Shown one piece after another: positions 36,922 through 53,867 of a stretch of DNA of 64,000 nt. Position numbers and translations under genes: made by a program. The stretch covers positions 124,001 to 188,000 of the forward strand of contig JAKVCS010000004.1 in the NCBI GenBank assembly GCA_022448365.1. Reading direction: 5' to 3'. How positions within the stretch are numbered: position 1 is the first letter of the stretch; each line of letters begins with the position of its first letter. Source of the DNA: Saccharospirillaceae bacterium (GTDB lineage: Bacteria > Pseudomonadota > Gammaproteobacteria > Pseudomonadales > Oceanobacteraceae). The notes beneath the pieces were generated by a model. It did no database searches. It was not told the origin of the DNA and saw only the letters and a list, made by a program, of their open reading frames with translations.

Positions 36922-39486
36922 TCAGAACATCTGTTCCGGTGTGATCTCTTCATCGTCTTCTGCACCAAACTCATCGACGGCCGGAGCTGCTTTGACCAAT
37001 TGCTTCGGCACATTTTCTTCACGGAAATACTCAAACAAGGTGTTGTTTTGTCCTGGTGCGGCCAGCAGACCGGTCTCAGCATCAATTCTCACGCTAACCA
37101 CCCCCTCCGGTTGATTGAAGGGTTGTTCGGGCACACCTTGTAAGGCGATCTTCATATAATCGACCCAGATTGGCAGAGCGGTGTTGCTGCCATAGGCCCA
37201 GCGGCCCATGGTTTTTGGTTGATCAAAGCCAACCCAGACGGTGGTGACCAGATCCGGACTGAAGCCTGAAAACCAGGCATCCTTCTGATCGTTGGTGGTG
37301 CCGGTTTTGCCAGCCAGGTCATTGCGCTTCAGCGCCAGTGCGCGCTTGCCGGTGCCACGACGCACTACGTCCTGAAGCATGCTGACCATCAGGTAGTGGG
37401 TTCTTGCATCCATTACTTCCGTGGCGAGATTCTCAGGCTGCTCATTTTGTGTGGTATCGACACCAAGATTCAGTCCCAGAGAAGCCTGCAGTTGGCGTTC
37501 CAGTTCCGATTCTTCAGACTCTTGTTGACTGGCTTCGCGTTTTTTTATTTCCAGGCATTCCCGGCAAGCGACGGCGGGATCGGCTTCAAACAACGTATTA
37601 CCATTGTTATCTTCGATCCGGTTGATCAGATAAGGTTTGACTGCAAAGCCACCGTTGGCCAGCACGGCATAGCCTGTTGCCAGTTCCAGAGGTGTCACCG
37701 CTGATGCACCCAGTGCCAGCGACAAATCCTGGTTCAGTTTATTTGGAGGGAAACCGAATGGCGCGATGTAACGGACTGCCTTGCGCGGTCCGACCTGCTT
37801 CAGGATTCGGATCGACACCAGATTCTGTGACTTATAAAGTGCTTCACGCAATCGTGTCGGGCCGTAAAACTTCCCGCTGTGGTTTTGTGGCCGCCAGGTA
37901 TTCTCGAGACTGGCATCCTCAAAAACGACAGGTGCATCATTAATGATGCTGGCTGGGGTAAAGCCATAGTTCAGCGCTGAGCTGTAAACAAACGGTTTGA
38001 ACGCAGAGCCGGGTTGACGATCGGCCTGAATCGCACGGTTGAACGCATTGCTGCCTGCTGAGAAGCCTCCGACCAGTGCCTGAATGGCCCCATCTGTCGG
38101 ACGCAGGGAAACTAATGATCCTTCTACCTCCGGTTGTTGTGCCAATCTCAAGCCAGAGCGACTGCGCTCGATCCAGATCTCCTGGCCTCGTTGTAACACG
38201 TCTTTGGCAGATTTGATGGGATTACCAATGGTATTAACGTCTTTATAGGCCTTCGCCCACTCTATTCCGGCGAATGGCAGGTATTGCTCACCATCAATCG
38301 TAAGGACCCAGGCATCTTTATCAGTAACGTCAGTGACAATCGCAGGAAAAATAATACCATTGCTGTTACGTTGTTTGAGCTGATGTTTCCATTGTTCGAG
38401 GGTTTCTGGCCAGTTAATATCCAGAGCGTTATCGGCCTGCTGTAGCCAATCAAAAAGCACCAGCTCTTCGGTATTTAACTGCAGCATTTGCACCGTGTGG
38501 ACTTTGACCGTTTCCGGAAGCTGGCGCCAGCCATGATCTCGGTCGTACTTCAGTACGCCACGTTGTAATGAATCATTCGCTGCTTGCTGTCGGGTTGCGT
38601 TAATGGTGGTGGTTACCCGGTAGCCAGCAGTGTAAGCGCTGGAACCGTATTGTTTTACCATCTCCAGGCGAACCATCTCAGCAACATAAGGTGCACTGAT
38701 TTCGCTTATCGGACCATGGTAGCTTGCAGTAATCGGTTCGCGTGCTGCCCAGTTGAACTGTTCCTGAGTAATTTTCCCCAGCGTTCTCATGCGGGCCAGT
38801 ACATAGTTACGGCGGTCACGGGCACGATTTGGGTTGTTGATCGGGTTGGCAGCTGAGGGTGCCTGAGGTAAGCCGGCGACCATTGCAAGCTGAGGTAAGT
38901 TCAGCTCGTTAATCGATTTGCCATAGTACACTTGAGCCGCCGCCTCGATACCGTAAGCACGCTTGCCAAGGTAGATTTTATTGATATAAAGCTCAAGAAT
39001 TTCTTCTTTGCTGAGTGCTTGTTCGATTTTCAGTGCCAGCAGGATCTCCGTGAATTTGCGGGTAAAGGTCTTTTCACTGCTGAGGTAGTAGTTTTTGGCA
39101 ACCTGCATGGTAATGGTTGAACCACCCGATTTCTTCCGGCCGGTTTTGATCAGTTCGACAACCGCTCGCGCAAGACCTTTGAAGTCGACACCGATATGCT
39201 GAAAGTAAGCATCGTCTTCTGACGACAGTAGGGCATCAATAAACTGCTGCGGTACTTGATTGTAAGCAATTGGCGCGCGGCGCTTTTCACCGAATTCACT
39301 GATAAGAAGACCATCTTCGGAATAAACCCGCAGTGGCGTCTGCAGATCGATATCTTTTAACTGGTCAGCGTTGGGTAAGGTCGGAGCAAGGTAGAGATAG
39401 ACCCCGAGAACGACGATGCCTGTACCGGAAATACCGGACATAATCAGCCAAAATAAAACTTTTAGTGCAGGGTGTGACGTACGCAT
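36922..39486 (-). CDS. mrcA: Penicillin-binding protein 1A
   Basis: The 854-residue class A PBP has one N-terminal membrane segment at about 10-30. The glycosyltransferase family 51 domain follows (SSEDDAYFQHIGVD, SGGSTITMQVAKNYYL), then an OB-like insert and a transpeptidase domain with GSAFKPF (Ser nucleophile, SxxK) and KTGTTND. It polymerises and cross-links peptidoglycan from the inner membrane. It lies divergent from pilM, the classic ponA-pilMNOPQ layout of gammaproteobacteria. Confidence 0.96.
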   Translation of the reverse strand: MRTSHPALKVLFWLIMSGISGTGIVVLGVYLYLAPTLPNADQLKDIDLQTPLRVYSEDGLLISEFGEKRRAPIAYNQVPQQFIDALLSSEDDAYFQHIGVDFKGLARAVVELIKTGRKKSGGSTITMQVAKNYYLSSEKTFTRKFTEILLALKIEQALSKEEILELYINKIYLGKRAYGIEAAAQVYYGKSINELNLPQLAMVAGLPQAPSAANPINNPNRARDRRNYVLARMRTLGKITQEQFNWAAREPITASYHGPISEISAPYVAEMVRLEMVKQYGSSAYTAGYRVTTTINATRQQAANDSLQRGVLKYDRDHGWRQLPETVKVHTVQMLQLNTEELVLFDWLQQADNALDINWPETLEQWKHQLKQRNSNGIIFPAIVTDVTDKDAWVLTIDGEQYLPFAGIEWAKAYKDVNTIGNPIKSAKDVLQRGQEIWIERSRSGLRLAQQPEVEGSLVSLRPTDGAIQALVGGFSAGSNAFNRAIQADRQPGSAFKPFVYSSALNYGFTPASIINDAPVVFEDASLENTWRPQNHSGKFYGPTRLREALYKSQNLVSIRILKQVGPRKAVRYIAPFGFPPNKLNQDLSLALGASAVTPLELATGYAVLANGGFAVKPYLINRIEDNNGNTLFEADPAVACRECLEIKKREASQQESEESELERQLQASLGLNLGVDTTQNEQPENLATEVMDARTHYLMVSMLQDVVRRGTGKRALALKRNDLAGKTGTTNDQKDAWFSGFSPDLVTTVWVGFDQPKTMGRWAYGSNTALPIWVDYMKIALQGVPEQPFNQPEGVVSVRIDAETGLLAAPGQNNTLFEYFREENVPKQLVKAAPAVDEFGAEDDEEITPEQMF

Positions 39487-39552
39487 AGAAAATGAAAGCC
39501 AAATCCGTGAAAAAGCCAGCTATTATGCGGGCTGGAGCATTATAAGGGTTTT

Positions 39553-39582
39553 TTGTTCTTTTAATAGGATTGTGCTTATAAT
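39553..39582 (+). promoter_or_regulatory. Candidate sigma-70 promoter for pilMNOPQ
   Basis: TTGTTC and TATAAT are separated by 18 bp, with the -10 ending 67 bp before the pilM GTG. It lies in the short region between divergent mrcA and pilM. Confidence 0.45.
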
Positions 39583-39598
39583 GACCCCAACTCTATAG

Positions 39599-40713
<1,115 letters not shown>

Positions 40714-40714
<1 letters not shown>

Positions 40715-41274
40715 TGGCAAAAATCAATTTACTGCCGTGGCGTGAGGAACTCCGGGTACAACGCAATCAGGAATTCTATGTTGCGATTGGTATCGTAGTT
40801 TTTATAGCGGCGGCTCTGACCTATCTGATCGCCAACCACTACGAGGGTGCACTGCAAGCACAGAATTATCGCAATAACTTTGTCACTCGCGAGACTCAGG
40901 TTCTTGATGAGAAGATTGCGGAAATTCGCGAGCTGCAAGATACACGCAAAGAACTCATTGACCGCATGGAGGTTATCCAGAAACTACAGGGTAACCGCCC
41001 GGTTATTGTCCGGGTATTTGATGATGTGGCGCGTTCGATGCCGGACGATCTATTCCTGACAACACTTACCATCGTTGGCGATCAGGTCACTATTGAAGGG
41101 ATTGCAAAATCCAATAACCGGGTTGCTGCTTTGATGCGTAACTTTGATGGCTCAGAATGGTTCGATGAACCGGAATTGAAACGCGTCAAAGCTACCGATA
41201 CGGGTGTTAATGAATTCGAAGTGGCGATGAAACGCATCGAGCCAAAGGCTGATGCAGATAAGGAGGCGCCATAA
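40714..41274 (+). CDS. pilN: Type IV pilus assembly protein PilN
   Basis: The 186-residue bitopic protein begins with the conserved MAKINLLPWREELR, the tail that binds PilM. One membrane segment lies at about 22-43, followed by a coiled coil and a small periplasmic domain. It forms heterodimers with PilO in the inner membrane. It overlaps pilM by one base, and pilO starts two bases after its stop region. Confidence 0.96.
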
Positions 41275-41275
41275 C

Positions 41276-41917
41276 ATGGCAAGTCTGAAAGAGGTTAATT
41301 GGCAGGAGCTGCTGGAAAAAGTTAAGAACTTTGAACCTGATGATATTAATAATATTGATTGGGAGAATATGGGGTCCTGGCCGCAGGCTGGTAAGGTATT
41401 CTTCCTGATACTGTGTTTTATCGGTGTGCTGGTTGGTGGTTACTTTTTAATGATCGACTCAGTGCGTGCTTCCCTTGCTCAGGCTGAGCAGAAAGAGCAG
41501 ACACTGAAGCAGGACTTTGAGAAAAAAGCATTCCGCGGTGCCAACCTGGAAGAGTATAAAGATCAGATGCTGGAAATGGAGGAGGCGTTTGGCTCTCTGT
41601 TACAGCAATTACCGCGCGACACGGAAGTACCCGGCTTAGTCGATGACATCAGCTCGGCGGCATTGGGTGCCGGACTGACATTGAGTGCAATCAATCCTGG
41701 TAGCATTAATAAAACGGAGTTCTATAACGAACTCCCGATTGATATTGAAGTATCCGGTGGATATCACGAAATGGGTGGTTTTGTTTCGGCTGTCGCTTCT
41801 TTGCCACGTATTGTTACTTTGCATGATTTTAATATCAAAAAAGACGATAAGCCGGGTAAGCTGTTGATGACAATTCGTGCCAAAACCTATCAGTACAGCG
41901 GTGATGAGGATCGATGA
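41276..41917 (+). CDS. pilO: Type IV pilus assembly protein PilO
   Basis: The 213-residue product starts at ATG 41276 with a strong AAGGAGG upstream; the frame upstream of this lies inside pilN. It has a short cytosolic part, a membrane segment at about 42-62, a coiled coil (AEQKEQTLKQDFEKKAF) and a ferredoxin-like periplasmic domain. It pairs with PilN and contacts PilP. Its stop overlaps the pilP start (ATGA). Confidence 0.95.
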   Translation: MASLKEVNWQELLEKVKNFEPDDINNIDWENMGSWPQAGKVFFLILCFIGVLVGGYFLMIDSVRASLAQAEQKEQTLKQDFEKKAFRGANLEEYKDQMLEMEEAFGSLLQQLPRDTEVPGLVDDISSAALGAGLTLSAINPGSINKTEFYNELPIDIEVSGGYHEMGGFVSAVASLPRIVTLHDFNIKKDDKPGKLLMTIRAKTYQYSGDEDR

Positions 41918-42447
41918 GTATGAGAATTTTGCTGATCATTGTCACAGCTCTTACGGTAGGGTGTAGTTCGGGGTCTGACACCTCCGATCTTAAAGTATTT
42001 GTTGATGATGTATTAAGCCAGCCGCGTGGGCGTATTAAGCCCATTCCTGTGTTCAAGCCTTACGAGGCATTTAATTACAGCGCTGCAGGTTTGCGCTCTC
42101 CGTTTGAATTGCCGGTGATCGTTGACACGGAAGTGAAAATTGAAACTGCCGATGACGTAACACCTGACTTCGACCGACCAAAAGAGCACCTGGAGCAGTT
42201 TAATTTTGGCGAATTATCGATGGTGGGTACCATGCAGGGCGGCGATGGCGCTTTGTGGGCATTAGTTAAAGACGGTAATAGCAGCGTTGTGCGTATCAGT
42301 GAAGGTCAGTTTATGGGCCAGAATCACGGTAAAGTAGTTTCTATTTCTGACACCCGCATCAGTGTGGTTGAGATTGTTCCAAACGGATTGGGTGGCTGGC
42401 TCGAGCGCCCGAGAACATTGGCGCTTGAAGGGCTGGGAGAGGGCTGA
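41914..42447 (+). CDS. pilP: Type IV pilus lipoprotein PilP
   Basis: The 177-residue inner-membrane lipoprotein has the signal MSMRILLIIVTALTVGC with lipobox LTVGC. A flexible linker follows, then a small beta domain (LEQFNFGELSMVGTMQG, ALVKDGNSSVVRISEGQFMG) that docks on the N0 domain of PilQ. It bridges PilNO to the secretin. It overlaps pilO by 4 bp and lies 3 bp before pilQ. Confidence 0.95.
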   Translation: MSMRILLIIVTALTVGCSSGSDTSDLKVFVDDVLSQPRGRIKPIPVFKPYEAFNYSAAGLRSPFELPVIVDTEVKIETADDVTPDFDRPKEHLEQFNFGELSMVGTMQGGDGALWALVKDGNSSVVRISEGQFMGQNHGKVVSISDTRISVVEIVPNGLGGWLERPRTLALEGLGEG

Positions 42448-42450
42448 TAA

Positions 42451-44541
42451 ATGAAGAATATAAATAAAGGTATCTCAATAATGCGGATTTTTCTGGTTGT
42501 CCTCATCAGTTCTCTGACGAGCTCTGTGATGGCTCTGACGTTAAATGATATTCGCTTCTCATCCTTGCCGGGCGACGTTACTGAAATTGAGTTGGAATTC
42601 GACGGACCCGCACCTGAACAGATTAAGGGCTATACCATTGAAAAGCCCGCTCGTATCTCTCTCGATCTGATGGGCGTCAAGAGTACTCTGAAAAGTAAAA
42701 AGCACATTATTGGCTCTGGTAACGCGCGTACCGCGATGGTGTTGGCAACCAAAGACCGTACGCGCCTGGTGATTAATATGACTCGACTGGTTGATTATTC
42801 GACCAGTGCTGACAATCGCAAACTGGTGGTGCTGGTCGGCGGTTCTAAAGGCGGAAATGAGAAGTTCCAGCCGACTCCTGATGCTAATACTCCGGTTGAT
42901 CTGGGTGCTGATTCATCGGTTATGCAGGTTGTTAACATCGATTTCCGTCGCGGTGAGTTGGGCGATGGTCAGGTCCAGATTATGTTCAATAGCGACCAGG
43001 CAGCGGCCAATATTCGTCGTGAGGGCCGTAAGATTATTGCCGATTTAGAAGGTGTTAAGTTGCCTGCATCTTTGAGTCGTCGCCTGGATGTAACCGATTT
43101 TGCAACCGAAGTTAAATTTATCGACTCTAAAGTGGAAGATGGTTCTGCGCGTGTGATCATCGAGCCTTTGGGTGATGACTTTGACTACCTGGCTTATCAG
43201 ACCGATAAACTGTTATCGATCAACGTTTCTAAGTTGCCAGAGGAAGAAGTCGAAGAACGCAGACAAAAATTCCCGTTTACCGGCGAAAAACTGTCTCTTA
43301 ACTTTCAGAATATCGAAGTTCGCGCCGTACTGCAGTTGATTGCAGATTTTACCGGCTTGAATCTGGTGGCTTCTGACACCGTGCAGGGCAGTATTACATT
43401 ACGCCTGCAAAACGTACCCTGGGATCAGGCGCTTGATCTGGTGTTAAAAACCAAAGCTTTAGGCAAACGTCAGATGGGGTCAGTCTTACTGATCGCTCCT
43501 GCTGAAGAAATTGCTGCACGAGAAAAAATAGAATTGGAAGCGGTTAAGCAAGTTGAAGAACTGGCGCCTCTTGTGACCGAATACGTGCAGTTGAAGTATG
43601 CCAAAGCGGTAGATCTTGCGAAGCTTTTGAATGATGAAGAAGGGCTGATGTCAGCACGAGGTAGTGCGGTCGTTGACGAGCGCACAAATACTCTGTTGAT
43701 GAAAGATACCGCGATTAATCTGGAGCGTGTTCGTGAGGCCGTCACCATGTTGGATGTTCCGGTGCGTCAGGTATTAATTGAAGCCCGTATTGTGGTTGCA
43801 CAAACCAACGTCGGTGAGGAAATGGGTATCAAATGGGGCGGTGCTGGTTTTAAAAATAACGGCGCAAACCTGCAAACATTTGGTGGTAGCCAGCAGACAA
43901 TTGCCGAAAGTACTCAGATTTTGTTCGGTGATGAATCCCGCTCCGATGGTATCAGCCTGGGCGCTGCTAATATCGTGGACCTGGGGGTGTCAAATGCTGC
44001 AGCCACTTCTTTTGCCGTTGGTTATCAGACGACAGACTATTTACTTAACCTTGAATTATCAGCCATCGAAACTGACGGGAAGGCCGAAATTGTTTCTCAG
44101 CCTCGCGTAATTACCGCTGATGGTCAGACCGCTGCCATCGAGTCTGGTACTGAATTACCGTATCTGAAAGCCGCTTCCAGTGGTGCCACCAGTATTGAAT
44201 TCCGTAAGGCTGTTCTGAGGCTTGAGGTTACCCCTCAGATTACCCCCGATGACCGGATTATTATGGATCTGGTGGTGAATCAGGACTCTGTCGGTCGTGA
44301 CACCCCCGCTGGCCCTGCAATTAACACAAACGAAGTCGATACTCAGGTTTTGGTGGATAATGGTGATACCGTCGTGTTAGGCGGGATATTCCGTTCGGAG
44401 CAGGTGAACACCATCACGAAAACACCATTCCTTGGGGACCTGCCATTGATTGGCGCATTGTTCCGTAATACCAATATCAGTGACACGAAAACAGAGTTGT
44501 TAGTTTTTATTACCCCGAAGCTGGTAGATGAGAGCCTGTAA
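42451..44541 (+). CDS. pilQ: Type IV pilus secretin PilQ
   Basis: The 696-residue outer-membrane secretin has a signal peptide (cleavage near VMA-LT). Two AMIN-type peptidoglycan-binding domains lie within about 30-270. N0 and N1 domains follow (LSLNFQNIEVRAVLQLIADFTG), then the secretin pore domain to the end (VLIEARIVVA, GTELPY, VTPQITPDDRI, LLVFITPKLV). It forms the pore through which the pilus leaves the cell. GAGAGGG stands before the ATG at 42451; an in-frame ATG at 42481 is an alternative. Confidence 0.97.
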   Translation: MKNINKGISIMRIFLVVLISSLTSSVMALTLNDIRFSSLPGDVTEIELEFDGPAPEQIKGYTIEKPARISLDLMGVKSTLKSKKHIIGSGNARTAMVLATKDRTRLVINMTRLVDYSTSADNRKLVVLVGGSKGGNEKFQPTPDANTPVDLGADSSVMQVVNIDFRRGELGDGQVQIMFNSDQAAANIRREGRKIIADLEGVKLPASLSRRLDVTDFATEVKFIDSKVEDGSARVIIEPLGDDFDYLAYQTDKLLSINVSKLPEEEVEERRQKFPFTGEKLSLNFQNIEVRAVLQLIADFTGLNLVASDTVQGSITLRLQNVPWDQALDLVLKTKALGKRQMGSVLLIAPAEEIAAREKIELEAVKQVEELAPLVTEYVQLKYAKAVDLAKLLNDEEGLMSARGSAVVDERTNTLLMKDTAINLERVREAVTMLDVPVRQVLIEARIVVAQTNVGEEMGIKWGGAGFKNNGANLQTFGGSQQTIAESTQILFGDESRSDGISLGAANIVDLGVSNAAATSFAVGYQTTDYLLNLELSAIETDGKAEIVSQPRVITADGQTAAIESGTELPYLKAASSGATSIEFRKAVLRLEVTPQITPDDRIIMDLVVNQDSVGRDTPAGPAINTNEVDTQVLVDNGDTVVLGGIFRSEQVNTITKTPFLGDLPLIGALFRNTNISDTKTELLVFITPKLVDESL

Positions 44542-44552
44542 TCCGGTAATTT

Positions 44553-45062
44553 ATGAAACGTCATTCTGTCTTTCTTGTAGGGCCAATGGGCGCGGGTAAA
44601 AGCACCATTGGCCGTCTGCTTTCCTCAGAGCTGCATACTGAATTTTTCGACTCCGACAAGGTAATTGAAGAACGTTGTGGCGCCAATATTCCCTGGATCT
44701 TTGATATGGAAGGGGAAGCAGGGTTTCGCGAGCGTGAAGAGCATGCTATCGACGAACTGACTCAAATGGGTGGAATCGTGCTGGCAACCGGTGGTGGTGC
44801 TGTAATGCGCGATACGAATCGGCAGCACCTGGCTGCGAGGGGAACCGTTGTTTATCTCTGTACTTCGGTTGAGCAGCAGCTGGCACGCACCGCTAAAGAT
44901 AAGAACCGGCCGCTGTTGCAACAAGACAATCCGGAACAGATTTTACGAGACCTGTTTGCTGTGCGTGATCCTCTGTATCGTGAAGTAGCAGATGTCATTA
45001 TAGAAACCGACCAACGCAACCCCAAGTGGGTTGTCCATGAACTGAAGAAACGTCTGAAGTAA
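44553..45062 (+). CDS. aroK: Shikimate kinase
   Basis: The 169-residue P-loop kinase phosphorylates shikimate in the aromatic amino-acid pathway. Walker A is [12 protein letters not shown] near 10, [13 protein letters not shown] holds the shikimate-binding Asp, and LATGGGAVM follows. It lies between pilQ and aroB as in E. coli and Pseudomonas, 11 bp after pilQ and one base before aroB. Confidence 0.97.
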   Translation: MKRHSVFLVGPMGAGKSTIGRLLSSELHTEFFDSDKVIEERCGANIPWIFDMEGEAGFREREEHAIDELTQMGGIVLATGGGAVMRDTNRQHLAARGTVVYLCTSVEQQLARTAKDKNRPLLQQDNPEQILRDLFAVRDPLYREVADVIIETDQRNPKWVVHELKKRLK

Positions 45063-45063
45063 T

Positions 45064-46155
45064 ATGAACACATTGACTGTCGACCTGGGCGAGCGTAGCT
45101 ACCCGATTTTTATTGGTACTGATCTGATTACTGACGAGTCTTTGTATACTCCCTACATTAAGGGGAATCAGGTACTGATCGTCACCAACGAAACAGTCGC
45201 ACCCCTTTATCTGGATAAAGTCAAAAGTGCGCTGACCAATTACAGAGTTGATGAAGTCATCCTTCCAGACGGTGAAGAATACAAAAATCTTGAAATACTG
45301 AACCGTATTTACGATACCTTATTAGAAAAGCAGCATAATCGCACCACCACATTGATAGCCCTGGGCGGCGGTGTTGTCGGTGATATGACCGGTTTTGCTG
45401 CGGCGTCCTACCAACGTGGTGTGAACTTTATTCAGGTGCCGACCACATTGCTGGCACAGGTGGATTCATCGGTCGGCGGTAAAACGGCAGTGAATCATCC
45501 ATTGGGCAAAAACATGATTGGTGCCTTTCACCAGCCGCAATGTGTTATTGCCGATACCGCTACATTAAATACCTTGCCTGAGCGTGAGTTATCAGCCGGT
45601 ATTGCAGAAGTGATCAAATACGGCTTGATTTGTGATTGTGAATTTTATGAGTGGCTTGAACAGAACACGGCAGCCTTGATGGCTAAAGATGGCAAAGCTT
45701 TGGCTTATGCGATCGAACGTTCTTGCCAGGATAAAGCCGATGTTGTGGCTCAGGATGAAACCGAAGTGGGTATTCGGGCAATACTTAATCTCGGGCATAC
45801 TTTTGGCCATGCGATTGAAACGCATCAGGGGTATGGCAATTGGTTGCATGGCGAAGCGGTAGGTACCGGTATGCTAATGGCCGCTGATCTGGGTTGTCGC
45901 ATGGGTGATATTACTGCTGAACAAGTGCTGGCACTGAGAAAATTGCTGATTGATGCTGGTTTGCCTGTGGTGGGGCCAGATGATATGTCCGTTGAAGATT
46001 ACACTTCACGTATGCAGGTTGATAAAAAAGTCTTGGATGGCCGTATTCGCCTGGTATTGCTGAAGCGTATCGGAGAAGCCTATATTACTTCGGATATCGA
46101 TAAAGACCTGTTAACAGAGACTCTGGTTGCAGGAGAGAGCTTAGGCTGCTGCTGA
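45064..46155 (+). CDS. aroB: 3-Dehydroquinate synthase
   Basis: The 363-residue NAD- and metal-dependent enzyme converts DAHP to 3-dehydroquinate, the second step of the shikimate pathway. Motifs are [14 protein letters not shown] near 101, [21 protein letters not shown] near 123, and the metal-binding [12 protein letters not shown] near 245. It starts one base after the aroK stop, so the two are coupled. Confidence 0.97.
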   Translation: MNTLTVDLGERSYPIFIGTDLITDESLYTPYIKGNQVLIVTNETVAPLYLDKVKSALTNYRVDEVILPDGEEYKNLEILNRIYDTLLEKQHNRTTTLIALGGGVVGDMTGFAAASYQRGVNFIQVPTTLLAQVDSSVGGKTAVNHPLGKNMIGAFHQPQCVIADTATLNTLPERELSAGIAEVIKYGLICDCEFYEWLEQNTAALMAKDGKALAYAIERSCQDKADVVAQDETEVGIRAILNLGHTFGHAIETHQGYGNWLHGEAVGTGMLMAADLGCRMGDITAEQVLALRKLLIDAGLPVVGPDDMSVEDYTSRMQVDKKVLDGRIRLVLLKRIGEAYITSDIDKDLLTETLVAGESLGCC

Positions 46156-46179
46156 CGCTATATAATATTGGGGAGAGTT

Positions 46180-47622
46180 ATGGAAACCGATCTGTATCTT
46201 GAGAAGGATGAGGTAACCCTGAGTGGTTCTGTTATTGGGCAAAGCTTCTCCCAACCCGTTGTGCAACTATTACCAGAACAACAGGTGACACTGGAGCTGC
46301 TCTCCCATCTAGCTTCCTACAGTGAGTTATTAGTGGTCGTATCTGGCTCTGCAGGTATTGGCAAAACCACGCTGGCTACTGCCCTGTCTGCTCAGCGGGA
46401 AGAACCGGAAGATACGCTCAGCCTGAACGCCGATTTAATGACGAGCCAGATCGGAATTCTCACTGCACTCGCAGGTCACTGGGATCTGCCTCAGTTATCA
46501 GACAACCTCGCCGAAGCCAAAGATGCGGTAAAGCAAGCGGCTGACAGGCGCCATGCAGATGGTCGCTCCACATTGGTTGTAATTGATCAGGCAGAGCAGC
46601 TGGACTCAGAAACTCTTAACGATATTGCTCATCTGGCACTGCTGTCACCACAGGCATTGTCTTTTGCCTTGTTTGGTACGCGTGGTTTTGAAAATAATCT
46701 GAGAGAATCGCCAACTCTGGCGCCTGTTCACGTCGTAAAGCTCGAGCCACTTTCAGAGCAAGACGCACAGCTTTTGTCTGCTCAGGTTTTTGGTACGGAC
46801 GCGCTTGCTGATGATCAGATTCGCACTGCACATGAGCGCTCCGATGGTCTGCCATTACTGTTTTTACGCGAGCTCGAGGATGTATTGTTGGATGCAGACC
46901 CGTTAACTGAGGCTGCTTCCGGTGAGGCGAAGTCACGCTTCCCTGTCACCCACATTATTGCTGTGTGTGGGGTTGCCGCAGCGTTAATGATGTCATTTCT
47001 GTATCAAGGCGAGGCCGAACCTGAGTTGTCAGCGGAAGAGGCTTTGCTTGCGACTCTTGAATCTTCGCAAGTTGAAACGGAGCCTGTTTTCTTTGAGGAA
47101 ACGGTGGTCGACGACAGCGTTATTGGTACCACGACTAATTCAGAGTCAGAGCCGCCTTTAGCAACAGCAACTGTTGTAGAAGTTACGCCAGAGAAAGAGC
47201 CTGATTTCAACTATCAGCCGTCTCAAAATGTTGTCACGGAGGCTGCCGAATCAACGCAGGTACCTGCCATTCTTGCGCAACAGCCAGAAATAACTCAGGT
47301 ATCAGAAAATTCATCGGTACAGTATTCGGCGAATGAGCAGGTCTTGCTGAATGCTACTGGTTTTGTTGCTCAGTTATCTGGCTTTTACAATATAGCCGGT
47401 GCTGAAAGCTTTATCGCACGCTGGCGAGGGAAGATCGGTTCTGATTTATTCCTGTACAAATCGCAGCATAAAGGGAAAGACTGGCATGTGGTTGTTGCCG
47501 GAATATACCCGAATCGCGCTGCCGCCGATCAAGCGGTTGCAGCGATGCCAAAGTCGTTACGCAGCCAAACGCCCTGGATTAAAGACGTCCAAACCGTGCA
47601 AAAACTACTTAAGGATCGCTAG
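46180..47622 (+). CDS. damX: DamX-like AAA/SPOR cell-division protein
   Basis: The 480-residue product starts at ATG 46180 (GGGGAGAG upstream). An AAA-type ATPase domain lies at the N-terminus (GSAGIGKTT near 59, VVIDQAEQL), then one membrane segment at about 256-275, an acidic low-complexity linker, and a SPOR domain at about 385-478 (GFVAQLSGFYN, WHVVVAGIYPNRAAADQA). DamX localises to the septal ring through its SPOR domain. The aroK-aroB-damX order is conserved in gammaproteobacteria. Confidence 0.9.
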   Translation: METDLYLEKDEVTLSGSVIGQSFSQPVVQLLPEQQVTLELLSHLASYSELLVVVSGSAGIGKTTLATALSAQREEPEDTLSLNADLMTSQIGILTALAGHWDLPQLSDNLAEAKDAVKQAADRRHADGRSTLVVIDQAEQLDSETLNDIAHLALLSPQALSFALFGTRGFENNLRESPTLAPVHVVKLEPLSEQDAQLLSAQVFGTDALADDQIRTAHERSDGLPLLFLRELEDVLLDADPLTEAASGEAKSRFPVTHIIAVCGVAAALMMSFLYQGEAEPELSAEEALLATLESSQVETEPVFFEETVVDDSVIGTTTNSESEPPLATATVVEVTPEKEPDFNYQPSQNVVTEAAESTQVPAILAQQPEITQVSENSSVQYSANEQVLLNATGFVAQLSGFYNIAGAESFIARWRGKIGSDLFLYKSQHKGKDWHVVVAGIYPNRAAADQAVAAMPKSLRSQTPWIKDVQTVQKLLKDR

Positions 47623-47670
47623 TAGTTCTACCTGGTCAAACTCTGATCTGTTACCAGCCAAATTTGTGGG

Positions 47671-47706
47671 AGGACGCTGAGATGTGTAAAATGAGCGTCC
47701 TTTTAT
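47671..47706 (+). terminator. Terminator after damX
   Basis: An AGGACGCT / AGCGTCCT stem of 8 bp with a 15-base loop is followed by TTTT, 48 bp past the damX stop. Confidence 0.7.
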
Positions 47707-47787
47707 CTCGATGTTGCTTATTTTTTGAGCGCCTAGGCTTTTAAGCCCTTGATTTAAATCGTTTTTTTACTGATGAGAGCTTGTTCT

Positions 47788-53699
<5,912 letters not shown>

Positions 53700-53743
53700 T
53701 TACTGATCGTTAAGCAGCGATACTTAAATAATCAGTAAATATG

Positions 53744-53782
53744 AAAAGCGCGTTGGTGTTTAGGCACTTACGCGCTTTTTTT
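53744..53782 (+). terminator. Terminator after gltD
   Basis: An AAAAGCGCG / CGCGCTTTT stem with an 18-base loop is followed by a T run, 44 bp after the gltD stop. Confidence 0.85.
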
Positions 53783-53867
53783 GTTATGGCTTGTGAACTA
53801 GGTCCGATGCTATGCTTGCGGGCTATTAGATACTGGATGGCATAAACCTCAGATGGAGCGTACGTGT